38,369 nt of DNA. Origin: an uncultured Prevotella sp. Lineage in GTDB: Bacteria; Bacteroidota; Bacteroidia; Bacteroidales; Bacteroidaceae. Of the stretch, positions 25,132-33,454 are shown in pieces. The notes beneath the pieces were generated by a model. The model saw only the letters and a list, made by a program, of their open reading frames with translations. It made no database searches and had not been told where the DNA came from. The stretch lies in assembly GCA_947170265.1 (NCBI GenBank), contig CAMVSV010000023.1, positions 1 to 38,369 of the forward strand, written 5' to 3'. Each line of letters opens with the position of its first letter. Positions within the stretch are counted from its first letter, which is position 1. The position numbers and the translations under genes are program-made.

Positions 25132-27660
25132 CTATTCTATCTGCTCTACTCTTGGCTTGGGCAACCGCGCATCGGGACGTGGCGCAGGCTCTTCAGCTTC
25201 GTTGTCTGGCGTGTTGTTGTAATCTCGGTTCAGCTCATCGTTCTGCTCAATGTTCTTTATGAACTCTTCCACCTCATGATCGTAGTCGCGCTCATATCGT
25301 TCATCGTTTATGGGCTCTTCATGATAAAGCGTGTCAATGGTGTCGTTCTTCACTGGCATAACATCGCAGTCATACATATAGGGCTCTATGCCAAGGTTGG
25401 AGGGTGTGCTCCATCTGGCATGGTACTTGACGAAACGGCTGTCTCTGAGCACTGAGGCGAGAAATCTGCCGCATAGTGGTAGGGCGGTGCGGGCTCCTTG
25501 TCCCAAGGCTCCTGTCCTGAAGTGTATGCTCCTATATTCTCCACCGACCCATGCTCCAACGGCAAGCTTGGGACTCACGGCAATGAACCATGCGTCGGAA
25601 TGGTTGTTTGTGGTTCCGGTCTTACCACCCCAGTCAGTGTCTGAGCTTACATAGTTGCGCAGTGCCTGTGAGGTTCCTCCTGTTTCATTGACACCGGCTT
25701 TCAACAACTGTTGCATGAAGAATGCAGACTGTTCTGACATCACCTTGTGGGCATCGGAGTTTCCGATGTATACTTCGTTGCCGTCTTTGTCAAGTATTCT
25801 TGTTACGAGCACTGGCTCATGGTGCTTGCCATTGTCGGCAACGGTGCTATAGGCGTTCACCATTTCAAGTAGTGTCACGTCGGATGATCCGAGTGGCAGC
25901 GATGGTTCGTCCTTGAGCTCGCTTTTTATACCCATGGCTTCGGCAGTCTTTATGATGTTTCTTATGCCTACTTGCTGTCCCAGTCTTACGGCAATGGAGT
26001 TCACGCTTCGTGCAAATGCGCTTTTCAATGTCAGAGAGTCGCCTGAGAATCTGCCGCTGGCATTTGATGGCGACCATCTCACCTCTCCTCCGGTCTTAGG
26101 GTCGAAGATGTTGAGGGTCACAGGTTCGTCAATGCGCATGGTACATGGTGTGAGACCTTGGTTCATGGCTTCGGCATAAACGAAGAGCTTGAAAGTGGAG
26201 CCTGGCTGACGTTTGGCTGTTACCTTGTCATATTGCCATGACTTGAAGTCAATGTCACCCACCCATGCTCTCACCTCACCGTTTTCGGGTTCCATGGCAA
26301 CCATGCCGCAGTGCATGAATCTCACCATGTATCTTATGGAGTCAAGCGAAGACATCTCGCGGTATATGGTGCCTTTCTCATAGTCGAAAAGCTTCACTCT
26401 GTGTTTCCTGTTCAGGTAGTGGGCTATACTGTCTGGCTGGTTGGGAAACTTAGCCTCCAATGACTTGTAGAACGGTTGCCGCTTGGCAATGTCTTCTATG
26501 AAGTGGGGAATGAGTCTGCCATACTCGTCTCGCCATGGCTCCTGACTGCCCCAATGGCTGTTGAAGCTTGCCTGAACCTGTCTCATTTGCTGGGCAACGG
26601 CTTGCTCGGCATATTTCTGCATCCTTGAATCAATGGTAGTGTAGATTTTCAGACCACTCTGATATAGGTCGTAGTCGTTTTCTATTGCCCACTCTTCAAG
26701 GTGTCTTGCCACGGCTTCGCGGAAATATATGGCATGTCCCGTGTTCTTTTCTTCTATGTTTATGTCGAGCTTTATAGGTTCGCTGCTTAATGAGTCACGT
26801 TGTGAGGCTGAGATATATCCGTGACTCTCCATGTTTGCCAGCACTACATTGCGTCTTTCGAGCGAATGTTCAGGCTGATATATGGGATTGTAGTATGTGG
26901 TAGCCTTGAGCATTCCCACCAATACAGCACATTGTTCTATTGTGAGGTTTTTTGGGGTTGTGTTGAAATATGTCTTTGCTGCAGTCTTGATGCCGTATGC
27001 TTGCTTGCCGAAGTCTACGGTGTTGGCATATAGCTTCAATATGTCTTGCTTGTCGTATATTAGTTCTATCTTTGTGGCAATAATCCACTCTTTTGTCTTT
27101 ACAATGAACAGGCGCAGACCGGGTATCTTGTTTAGAATACCACCGCTCTTCCTGGTGCGCATGTGGAACATGTTTTTTGCCAGCTGCTGTGTGAGGGTGG
27201 AGGCTCCTCGTGCTCCCTTGCTCGTCAAGGCATCTTTCATGGCACCCATCATTCCATAGAAGTCTATGCCGTGGTGCTCATAGAAACGCTCGTCCTCGGT
27301 AGAGATGAGGGCTTCCCAGAAATGGGGAGTCACGTCGTCATATTCCACTGGCGTGCGATTTTCTTCAAAGAACTTTCCTATTAGCACACCGTCGCAGCTG
27401 TATATTTCGGAGGCTTCGTTGGTCTTTGGCGCTGTTATGGTCATGAAGCCTGGAGAAGAGCCGAAGAGCCATAAAAAGTTTATGTCAACCATTCCCATCC
27501 ATATAAACAGGGCAAGAATGGTTGACACTATCGTCAGTGCCGCCTTGGTATACCACGCACGACCTTTATATAGGCTTGCATACCATTTCAGTGGTGCTGT
27601 GGCCTTTTTCCAGATGCGGTTTATCTTTGTTGATAAAGGGCTGTTCTTATAGTTCATCAT
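25132..27660 (-). CDS. mrcA: Penicillin-binding protein 1A (bifunctional transglycosylase/transpeptidase)
   Basis: Polymerises and cross-links peptidoglycan at the periplasmic face. The 842-residue protein has one membrane helix near residues 40-60 (TIVSTILALFIWMGMV). The GT51 domain has EDERFYEHHGIDFYG (catalytic Glu, near 120) and ARGASTLTQQLAKNMF. The transpeptidase domain has SxxK in QPGSTFKLF (near 483), SVN, and GKTGTTNNHSDAW (KTG near 677). The C-terminal about 70 residues are strongly acidic with little order (YERDYDHEVEEFI...). The start overlaps the end of the upstream metallopeptidase by 14 bases. Confidence 0.95.
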   Translation of the reverse strand: MMNYKNSPLSTKINRIWKKATAPLKWYASLYKGRAWYTKAALTIVSTILALFIWMGMVDINFLWLFGSSPGFMTITAPKTNEASEIYSCDGVLIGKFFEENRTPVEYDDVTPHFWEALISTEDERFYEHHGIDFYGMMGAMKDALTSKGARGASTLTQQLAKNMFHMRTRKSGGILNKIPGLRLFIVKTKEWIIATKIELIYDKQDILKLYANTVDFGKQAYGIKTAAKTYFNTTPKNLTIEQCAVLVGMLKATTYYNPIYQPEHSLERRNVVLANMESHGYISASQRDSLSSEPIKLDINIEEKNTGHAIYFREAVARHLEEWAIENDYDLYQSGLKIYTTIDSRMQKYAEQAVAQQMRQVQASFNSHWGSQEPWRDEYGRLIPHFIEDIAKRQPFYKSLEAKFPNQPDSIAHYLNRKHRVKLFDYEKGTIYREMSSLDSIRYMVRFMHCGMVAMEPENGEVRAWVGDIDFKSWQYDKVTAKRQPGSTFKLFVYAEAMNQGLTPCTMRIDEPVTLNIFDPKTGGEVRWSPSNASGRFSGDSLTLKSAFARSVNSIAVRLGQQVGIRNIIKTAEAMGIKSELKDEPSLPLGSSDVTLLEMVNAYSTVADNGKHHEPVLVTRILDKDGNEVYIGNSDAHKVMSEQSAFFMQQLLKAGVNETGGTSQALRNYVSSDTDWGGKTGTTNNHSDAWFIAVSPKLAVGAWVGGEYRSIHFRTGALGQGARTALPLCGRFLASVLRDSRFVKYHARWSTPSNLGIEPYMYDCDVMPVKNDTIDTLYHEEPINDERYERDYDHEVEEFIKNIEQNDELNRDYNNTPDNEAEEPAPRPDARLPKPRVEQIE

Positions 27661-28516
27661 CCGACTTGTCGAATGTGGTTGTGTTCATGTTTCCAGTCTG
27701 ATAGCCGAGCTTTAGCCATTTCATGCGCTGGGCACTGGTGCCGTGGGTAAACGACTCGGGCACCACATAACCCTGTTGCGTCTTCTGCAGGTAGTTGTCA
27801 CCGATCTGGTGGGCACAGTTTATAGCCTCTTCAATGTCTCCTTGCTCAAGCGAACCGAAAGCCTCGTCCTCATAGTGTGCCCATACACCGGAATAGTAGT
27901 CGGCAAGCAGCTCAAGGCGCACACTCACTTTGTTGGCATCTGTCTTGCTCATGCGGCTCATCTGTGAGTGTGCCTTTCCGAGTGAACCCAGGAGGTTCTC
28001 AACATGATGTCCCACCTCATGGGCTATGACGTAGGCTCTTGCGAAATCGCCGGGAGCACCCAACTGCTTCTCCATCTGGGTGAAGAATGACAGGTCTATA
28101 TATAGTTTCTGGTCACCAGAACAATAAAAAGGACCAACGGCAGCCGTGGCTCCGCCGCATGCACTCTGCACGCTATTGGTAAACAATACCAATGTGGGCG
28201 GTTGATAGGTGCGTCCCATCTTCTGAAACACAGCTGTCCACACATCCTCTGTAGATGCTAACACCTGACGGCAGAACTTTGCCTGTGCTTGTTCCTCCGC
28301 TGTAAACTCGCGCTGTACATTGTCGGGAGTGGCTTCCTGCACCTGTGTCATCTGTTGACCAACGTTGTTTATCACATCACCCATGTTTCCTCCCATAAGC
28401 AAAGTGATGATACCAACGAGGATAATTCCGCCGATACCCATTCCTGCCTTCTGACCACCGCTCATGCCGCGTCGGTCTTCATAGTTGTTGCTTTCTCTTC
28501 TTCCGTCGAGCTTCAT
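27647..28516 (-). CDS. YpfJ-type neutral zinc metallopeptidase
   Basis: A 289-residue membrane-anchored protease-like protein. The N-terminal KLDGRRESNNYEDRRGMSGG is the typical start of the family, followed by a membrane helix (GIGGIILVGIITLLMGG, residues 27-43). The zinc motif is AYVIAHEVGHHVENLLG (HEVGH), and RLELLADYYSGVWAH carries the third ligand region. GPFYCSGDQKLYIDL is the conserved loop before the zinc motif. Substrates are unknown. It is first in the run with PBP1A, the helicase and ttcA, under a consensus promoter 40 bases upstream. Confidence 0.92.
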   Translation of the reverse strand: MKLDGRRESNNYEDRRGMSGGQKAGMGIGGIILVGIITLLMGGNMGDVINNVGQQMTQVQEATPDNVQREFTAEEQAQAKFCRQVLASTEDVWTAVFQKMGRTYQPPTLVLFTNSVQSACGGATAAVGPFYCSGDQKLYIDLSFFTQMEKQLGAPGDFARAYVIAHEVGHHVENLLGSLGKAHSQMSRMSKTDANKVSVRLELLADYYSGVWAHYEDEAFGSLEQGDIEEAINCAHQIGDNYLQKTQQGYVVPESFTHGTSAQRMKWLKLGYQTGNMNTTTFDKSDDEL

Positions 28517-28555
28517 AGTCGTAATCGTTTAGTGTTTTTTTGTTCCTTTCTCCGG

Positions 28556-28587
28556 CAAAGTTACGAATAAACGAGCGAAAAGCCAAA
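28556..28587 (-). promoter_or_regulatory. Bacteroidota-type promoter of the ypfJ-PBP1A-helicase-ttcA run
   Basis: On the minus strand, TTTG (28587-28584), 20 bases and TAACTTTG (28563-28556), 40 bases before the ATG at 28516. An exact consensus match. Confidence 0.78.
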
Positions 28588-28754
28588 CTTGTTTGGGCTT
28601 TTCCGAGTGAAAGTAACTTCGGCGTTAGTCAGAGCCTCACCTTCTGTTCATTTGGTAAATGTGTCAGGCACGGTTTTTGCAGGTGTGTTATTGACCGAAG
28701 GTGTGACATTAGTTGCAACTTCGTGACATAAGAGTAATGATTATAAAGATGTAT

Positions 28755-28760
28755 AGGAGG
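28755..28760 (+). promoter_or_regulatory. Strong Shine-Dalgarno AGGAGG before cbpA
   Basis: AGGAGG lies 8 bases before the ATG at 28769, a textbook Shine-Dalgarno. The other leaders I checked here lack one, as usual in Bacteroidota, so this may signal special translation control or a different origin. No clear promoter was found upstream. Direct repeats of GTGACAT near 28705 and 28723 may be part of a control site. Confidence 0.6.
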
Positions 28761-28768
28761 AAAATAAT

Positions 28769-29443
28769 ATGGCATTCATTGACTACTACAAGATTTTAGG
28801 GGTTCCCAAGGACATAGCACAGGATAAGGTGAAGGCGGCATATAAGAAACGCACCAAGCAGTTTCATCCTGACCTGCATCCCAATGACCCGAAGGCAAAG
28901 GCTAAGTTTCAGGCTCTCAATGAGGCATACAATGTGATTGGCGATCCTGAGAAACGAAAGAAATACGATCAGTATGGCGAGAACTGGCAGCAGGCTGAGG
29001 CTTTTGAACGTGGAGGCGCTGGCGGCTTTGGTGGTGCGGGTGGCTTTGATGGCTTCGACTTCAGCTCGTTTACCGGTGGAGGGGGCTTCAGCTCATTCTT
29101 TCAGGACTTGTTTGGTGGTGGACATGGAGGCTCACGCCGTTCGGCATCGGGGTTCGGAGGTTTCTCCTCCCAGCCGTCAAGTGATGTGAGTGCGTCGGTG
29201 ACCATCGATATGTATACTGCCATTCTCGGTGGCGAGGTGATTGTTTCTCTTTCCGACGGAAAGAAGCTCAAACTGAAGGTGAAGCCAGGCACTCAACCCG
29301 GTACGAAGGTGCGCGTCAGAGGCAAGGGAAACCGTCGTGCCGATGGTGGCTATGGCGATATGATACTCACATACAACGTGTCGCTGCCCGTCACACTTTC
29401 CGACCGTCAACGAAGCTTGCTTGAACAGATGCGCATGGGATAG
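28769..29443 (+). CDS. cbpA: CbpA-like J-domain co-chaperone with a single C-terminal domain
   Basis: A DnaK co-chaperone of 224 residues. Residues 1-70 are a J domain (YYKILGVPKDIAQDKVKAAY, HPD at 33-35, and YDQYGENW at the end). A Gly/Phe-rich linker follows (about 80-135; GGFGGAGGFDGFDFSSF). One C-terminal beta domain then follows from about 140 (ASVTIDMYTAILGGEVIVSL, KVKPGTQPGTKVRVRGKGNR, ending LSDRQRSLLEQM). CbpA and DnaJ carry two such domains (about 300 or more residues); here the first, substrate-binding one and the zinc finger are absent. The gene converges with the zinc-ribbon gene, 5 bases apart. Confidence 0.9.
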   Translation: MAFIDYYKILGVPKDIAQDKVKAAYKKRTKQFHPDLHPNDPKAKAKFQALNEAYNVIGDPEKRKKYDQYGENWQQAEAFERGGAGGFGGAGGFDGFDFSSFTGGGGFSSFFQDLFGGGHGGSRRSASGFGGFSSQPSSDVSASVTIDMYTAILGGEVIVSLSDGKKLKLKVKPGTQPGTKVRVRGKGNRRADGGYGDMILTYNVSLPVTLSDRQRSLLEQMRMG

Positions 29444-29448
29444 AGTAG

Positions 29449-30546
29449 CTATTGCTTCCTTGTCATGTTCATTGCCGACACTTTACCGTCGGGATTGACA
29501 ATGGCTCTCACTATGTATTCTATCGTTGACGTGCTGTTCTCACGCTCAGTCACTTTCTTTGCCGGGATTATTACTTCATATTCAAACCTGTCATCGCTGA
29601 TGGAATGTTTGTTAATGTTTGTCACATTTCCAAGGTGCCAGTTCAGATTTTTTACATCCGCTTGGTAGAGGTCTACCATATATTGTATCACGTCGCTTCT
29701 CTGTGCGGCGGTCTTACCGTCAAACGAGGTGAGAACGGGGGCTACCGTCGATGACAGAGCCTCACGGTCTTTCTTGTTGATGGCTATGAAGAAGCTCCTC
29801 ACGCTGTTGAAGGCTTTCTGGCTTTCTGCCTGAGTGAGTGTAGGCACATTGAGCTTCTTTATGGCTTCTTCTGCCTGAGCCACATGCTTGCCGTTGGGAT
29901 GGAGTGCCGTATATCTGTTGTACGACTCTTTGGTGTTTATGCTTCGGGCTTGCACCCAGTCGGTGGAGTCGGTCTTTAGTTCTTCAGCGGCACTGTCGTC
30001 TTCCGTCAAGACATTGCCTTCCTGACCATCGTCGCCGTTTTGTGTGTCTTCATTGCCTTCTGTGGCATCTCCGTTCTCATCTGTCTCTTCGCCAATCTGC
30101 TGCGACAGCTGCTCACTGTCTTGCTGGTTGTTGTCAATGGCGTCTTTATAGAAATAAAGCATCGTGGCGCAAATGAGTGCCGCTATGAGAAACGACACCA
30201 TGAGGGTGGCTTTTCCCTTGCCCTCAGTCTTGTTGGGGGCTGCCGATGGCTTTGGCATTGGTCTTACGGCTTCTTCTTCATAGTCCAATACTCTTACTAT
30301 CGGTTCAAGTTCTTCAGTTTGTGTTTCGCGTGTCTCAACGGTTGCTGTAACAGGCTGTGAAGGAGCTACCGGCTCTTCCTTCATTTGTTGTTCCTTACAA
30401 GTGGGACACGACGGCTCTGTATCCAAGTATATGTTTCCGCATCTGCCGCATTGTCTTATGTGTCCGGCAATCTCTACTCCGCAACCAGGACACATCGGTG
30501 CCTTGTCGCTTACATTGTGTCCGCATTCAGGACATTTTATAATCAT
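29449..30546 (-). CDS. Double zinc-ribbon membrane protein
   Basis: A 365-residue protein. Two zinc ribbons lie at the N-terminus (Cys 5, 8, 19, 22 and Cys 33, 36, 47, 50). A linker, one membrane helix near residues 113-131 (LMVSFLIAALICATMLYFY) and a low-complexity acidic stretch follow (EETDENGDATEGNEDTQNG, about 150-195). The C-terminal domain of about 130 residues (KAFNSVRSFFIAINKKDREA) resembles small NTF2-like or lipoprotein-type domains. The ribbons would be cytoplasmic and the rest periplasmic. Proteins of this type are common in Bacteroidota; their function is unknown. It lies 57 bases downstream of the lysozyme in the same orientation. Confidence 0.8.
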   Translation of the reverse strand: MIIKCPECGHNVSDKAPMCPGCGVEIAGHIRQCGRCGNIYLDTEPSCPTCKEQQMKEEPVAPSQPVTATVETRETQTEELEPIVRVLDYEEEAVRPMPKPSAAPNKTEGKGKATLMVSFLIAALICATMLYFYKDAIDNNQQDSEQLSQQIGEETDENGDATEGNEDTQNGDDGQEGNVLTEDDSAAEELKTDSTDWVQARSINTKESYNRYTALHPNGKHVAQAEEAIKKLNVPTLTQAESQKAFNSVRSFFIAINKKDREALSSTVAPVLTSFDGKTAAQRSDVIQYMVDLYQADVKNLNWHLGNVTNINKHSISDDRFEYEVIIPAKKVTERENSTSTIEYIVRAIVNPDGKVSAMNMTRKQ

Positions 30547-30603
30547 TTCCTCTTTATTTTTTTTAGTGTTCTTGTTGACTTGGCAACTCAGCGGCTGTCA
30601 AGT

Positions 30604-31311
30604 CTATCGTCTCCTGTTGTATCTTATCTCGCGCATGGTGTGACGTCCTAACAAACGGCTCTTGTCCACATAGCCCGTCACTCCGTATATGTAACCTTTT
30701 CCTGTATATTGCCATGCAAAGATGTCACGCTCATCGGCAAGCTTGGGCTCCCGGTCGGGAGTATATTGCGCCACCATAAGCTTGTAGTCGTCAAGCTGAC
30801 CAACAAGATATTTGTTGTAGAAATTAGTGTAGGTATACACCAACGGCTTCTGGTGATATTCACGTTCCACCAATTCCAGGAACTTATGTAGGGAGTCGCA
30901 AAGGGCACTGGCACTCAGTCCGCCGGCACTCTCCACGTCAATCATGGGCACAAGATCCTGCTGGTCGGGGTGACACTGAGCCCTGAAGTTCCTCAGCTGC
31001 ACTACCTGCGGTTGCTTGGGACGGTAGAAGTGGTATGATCCAACCTTCAGTCCGCTTGCCTTTGCCATGCGTATGTTGTCAACATAGCGCTTGTCTTGGT
31101 TGTCGCCTCCCTCTGAGGCTTTCAGATATACATAATACATCCTGCCATTGTTGCCAATGGCTTCCCAGAACACGTTGCCCTGATAGTGACTCATGTCAAG
31201 ACCGTGAATGTGGTTGCAGGTGTCCTCACATTGTATGTTGTATTGCGCATGCGCACATACCATAGTGGCAAGTGCTGCTATCGTCATGAAAAGTCGTCTT
31301 CTTATACTCAT
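30604..31311 (-). CDS. Secreted GH25 lysozyme (muramidase)
   Basis: Hydrolyses the N-acetylmuramic acid beta-1,4 bond in peptidoglycan. The 235-residue protein has a signal peptide (MSIRRRLFMTIAALATMVCA, cut after AHA), then a GH25 barrel. HGLDMSHYQGNVFW carries the conserved Asp (residue 39) and VPMIDVESAGG the DxE pair (125-127). MVAQYTPDREPKL and FAWQYTGKGYIYGVTGYVD close the barrel. The open frame extends to 31596, but this extra part overlaps the neighbouring gene and lacks family sequence. The start at 31311 lies only 6 bases after a -7 promoter element. Confidence 0.9.
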   Translation of the reverse strand: MSIRRRLFMTIAALATMVCAHAQYNIQCEDTCNHIHGLDMSHYQGNVFWEAIGNNGRMYYVYLKASEGGDNQDKRYVDNIRMAKASGLKVGSYHFYRPKQPQVVQLRNFRAQCHPDQQDLVPMIDVESAGGLSASALCDSLHKFLELVEREYHQKPLVYTYTNFYNKYLVGQLDDYKLMVAQYTPDREPKLADERDIFAWQYTGKGYIYGVTGYVDKSRLLGRHTMREIRYNRRR

Positions 31312-31317
31312 ATCCTG

Positions 31318-31325
31318 CAAAGTTA
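31318..31325 (-). promoter_or_regulatory. -7 element close to the lysozyme start
   Basis: TAACTTTG (31325-31318, minus strand) is a perfect -7 element, but no TTTG is found about 20 bases upstream. The 6-base gap to the ATG would give a leaderless or near-leaderless message if it is used. Confidence 0.5.
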
Positions 31326-31403
31326 ACGCTTTTTGTTTACTCTTTGCTACTTTCTTGCTTGCTATTTGTGTTTTAAAGGCAATTTTATGTTTTTTTTGAC
31401 ATT

Positions 31404-32222
31404 TCATTCCTCTATCTCCGAGAGGCTCTTGCCAAGGTTGCTCAGAAAACTGCTCGTGGTCTCCCATGGTGCGTAGGGGTAGTATTTCATGCTTCTTCTC
31501 ACATTTTTCCTCAATGCCCTGGAGTTGTTCTGAACAAAGCCGGAACGGGTCTGGTGAAAGTGCCATTCCTCTGCCGAGTCCTTTGCCATGTCGCATACCG
31601 AACGGTCTATCAGTGCTGCCACGTCTTTCTCCATCTCCTTTACGAAAGGTAGCTCGTCTTGTTCAAAGCCAAAGACGGAAATAAGTATGCTACCCTGAAG
31701 CTGGGCTATCCTGTCAAGACGCAACGACGACAGCCATCCTTCGGTCTTCACGAAGTCAATCTTGTCGCCACGCGACCGAAGATATTGCCCGAGTCTTATT
31801 ATGCCGTCAAGGCTGAGACCACGGTTGAGCATCTTTCTCACATTATATATTATTATCTCGAGAAAGTCTATGCTCTCCACCGAGGTGTCGTCGGCTTCCA
31901 TCTCCTTGCTTATGATATGTCTCAACCTGTTGTTGAGTATGCGGTTGCTCATCTTCACATCCTCGTCGCCAATGGCTTGCTTCTGCGATTCGTCCTCACG
32001 ATGGCTCTTCAGCTCCGTTGACATGTCGGCGGGTAACACCAGATTTCTGTCACTGGAGAGCTTTTCTATGCCCTTCACAAACACAGGTACCACCTGTTGG
32101 GCTTCCACCATCTGGTACAGACGCCGCCACTTGAACGGCGACATGGCTTCCACGCTTTCATCGCTGTTGAAAGCTCCGGCTCTCAGCACGGAAAAGAAAT
32201 TGCGTTGTATGATGTTCTGCAT
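31404..32222 (-). CDS. Conserved protein of unknown function, next to the LacI gene
   Basis: A 272-residue, mostly helical protein, no signal peptide or membrane segment. It begins MQNIIQRNFFSVLRAGAFN and has SPFKWRRLYQMVEAQQVVPV near residue 30, like the N-terminus of the NTP_transf_5 nucleotidyltransferase-like family, but I see no catalytic GSxxD motif, so I do not assign that activity. The middle is acidic and charged (KSHREDESQKQAIGDEDVKM), and the end (YYPYAPWETTSSFLSNLG) is aromatic. It starts 18 bases after the LacI gene stop, so the two are likely cotranscribed and may work together. Confidence 0.7.
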   Translation of the reverse strand: MQNIIQRNFFSVLRAGAFNSDESVEAMSPFKWRRLYQMVEAQQVVPVFVKGIEKLSSDRNLVLPADMSTELKSHREDESQKQAIGDEDVKMSNRILNNRLRHIISKEMEADDTSVESIDFLEIIIYNVRKMLNRGLSLDGIIRLGQYLRSRGDKIDFVKTEGWLSSLRLDRIAQLQGSILISVFGFEQDELPFVKEMEKDVAALIDRSVCDMAKDSAEEWHFHQTRSGFVQNNSRALRKNVRRSMKYYPYAPWETTSSFLSNLGKSLSEIEE

Positions 32223-32240
32223 TCTCTGACTCTTTTTCTT

Positions 32241-33305
32241 CTAAATAGACTCTCTCAAATAGAAGTCTATGTTTTCTAAGGAGAGAAGCTCTATTGGCAT
32301 GTAGTTCACTGGGTTCACTTTCTTCTTCAGCACAATGGCACGAAACAGGGTCTCCACGCAATTATAACCCTGCATGAAGGCATGCTGGGCTATGAGAAAA
32401 GAGATGGAGCCTTGCTTTATGCACGCAAGGTTCTTGCCCACCACATCGTAGCCCATGATCTGTATGTTTCTGCGGTTGGTCTTCAACAGAAATTCTCCCA
32501 CAATGTGTGCCTTTGAGTTGAATGTTATGCAGTGGTGCACGTTGGGGTGGCTGGCAAAGAAACGCTCAAGGATGTTGCTGTAGCGCTTGCGCTCTTCCTC
32601 GCGGGGCAGGTCTACCTCGTGTATCACCACGTTGGGAAAGTGGTCGCTCATATACTGACGGAAACCAAGCTCGCGGTTCTCTTGCTGCTTCGAGGCAACC
32701 TTGCCGTTCTTGGTCTGCTTCATAATCATTATCTCTTTCTGACCATTGGCTATGAGCATGAGCATCTTTGCCGCGAAATAGCCGCTCTGAAGAGAGTCCT
32801 GACCACAAAACGACAAGGGCTTGAGGTCGGGCATGTAGGAGTCGAGCAACACAAAGGGTATGTTTGCCTCGTGTAGCTTGTCGGTAAACTTACGGGTGAG
32901 CTCCAGATCTGTGGGAACGATAATCACTCCGTCGGGGTTTTCTTCAAGACACTTCGTGTAGCATGCCTCGAAGGTGCCGGCGTTGAATCGCTCATAGTGC
33001 GAAATCTTAACCTCTATGTGGAAATCGCGGCGGAACTCCACACAGCGGCGTATGCCTTGCTCTATCTCTTCCCAGTATGCCTCTGAAGCGTGAACGGGCA
33101 TCAGGCACACAAAGGTGTAGGAACGGTTGTAGGCGAGCGCACTCGCATATACGTTGGGCTGATAGTTCATCTCACGCAGAGCCTTCTCCACCTTCTCCAG
33201 TGCCGGCTTCGACACATTGGGACGTTTGTGAAGCACCCTGTCAACCGTACCCACCGACACTCCAGCACGCTGGGCTATATCTTTAATTCTTATTCTGCTT
33301 GCCAT
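32241..33305 (-). CDS. LacI-family transcriptional regulator
   Basis: A 354-residue DNA-binding regulator. The N-terminal HTH (IRIKDIAQRAGVSVGTVDRV, residues 4-23) and hinge region (LREMNYQPNVYASALA, with the helix that binds the operator centre) are classic LacI type. The rest is a periplasmic-binding-protein fold for a small ligand, probably a sugar (YTFVCLMPVHASEAYWEEI; DGVIIVPTDLE; FVLLDSYMPD; IQIMGYDVVGKNL). Many Bacteroidota LacI regulators control carbohydrate use. Its neighbours do not reveal the ligand. The gene is first of two, with the unknown 272-residue protein behind it. Confidence 0.93.
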   Translation of the reverse strand: MASRIRIKDIAQRAGVSVGTVDRVLHKRPNVSKPALEKVEKALREMNYQPNVYASALAYNRSYTFVCLMPVHASEAYWEEIEQGIRRCVEFRRDFHIEVKISHYERFNAGTFEACYTKCLEENPDGVIIVPTDLELTRKFTDKLHEANIPFVLLDSYMPDLKPLSFCGQDSLQSGYFAAKMLMLIANGQKEIMIMKQTKNGKVASKQQENRELGFRQYMSDHFPNVVIHEVDLPREEERKRYSNILERFFASHPNVHHCITFNSKAHIVGEFLLKTNRRNIQIMGYDVVGKNLACIKQGSISFLIAQHAFMQGYNCVETLFRAIVLKKKVNPVNYMPIELLSLENIDFYLRESI

Positions 33306-33325
33306 CTTTCAAAACAATTTCCATG

Positions 33326-33355
33326 CAAATATATATATATTTCTTGAATTACAAG
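33326..33355 (-). promoter_or_regulatory. Possible promoter of the LacI gene
   Basis: On the minus strand, CTTG (33355-33352), 18 bases and TATATTTG (33333-33326), 21 bases before the ATG. The -7 element is good and the -33 weak. An alternating AT run (ATATATATATAT) overlaps the spacer. Confidence 0.5.
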
Positions 33356-33401
33356 CTCTTATGTGTTAAGTTTTAAGTTTTCTTTAGAGCTGGCAAAAAT
33401 A

Positions 33402-33437
33402 AGAAGAGCCGCCTGTGTAATCGCAGGCGGCTCTTCT
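33402..33437 (-). terminator. Strong terminator after the giant secreted-protein gene
   Basis: AGAAGAGCCGCCTG (33402-33415) and CAGGCGGCTCTTCT (33424-33437) form a perfect 14-base GC-rich stem with an 8-base loop. On the minus strand TATTTTTG follows. It lies 18 bases after the 33455 stop and would separate that gene from the LacI unit. Confidence 0.88.
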
Positions 33438-33454
33438 CGGTTTATTGCTGATGC

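Noticed and set aside
31312..31596. Longer N-terminus for the lysozyme
   Set aside because: The added 95 residues overlap the neighbouring gene, would bury the signal peptide, and cross the promoter element.
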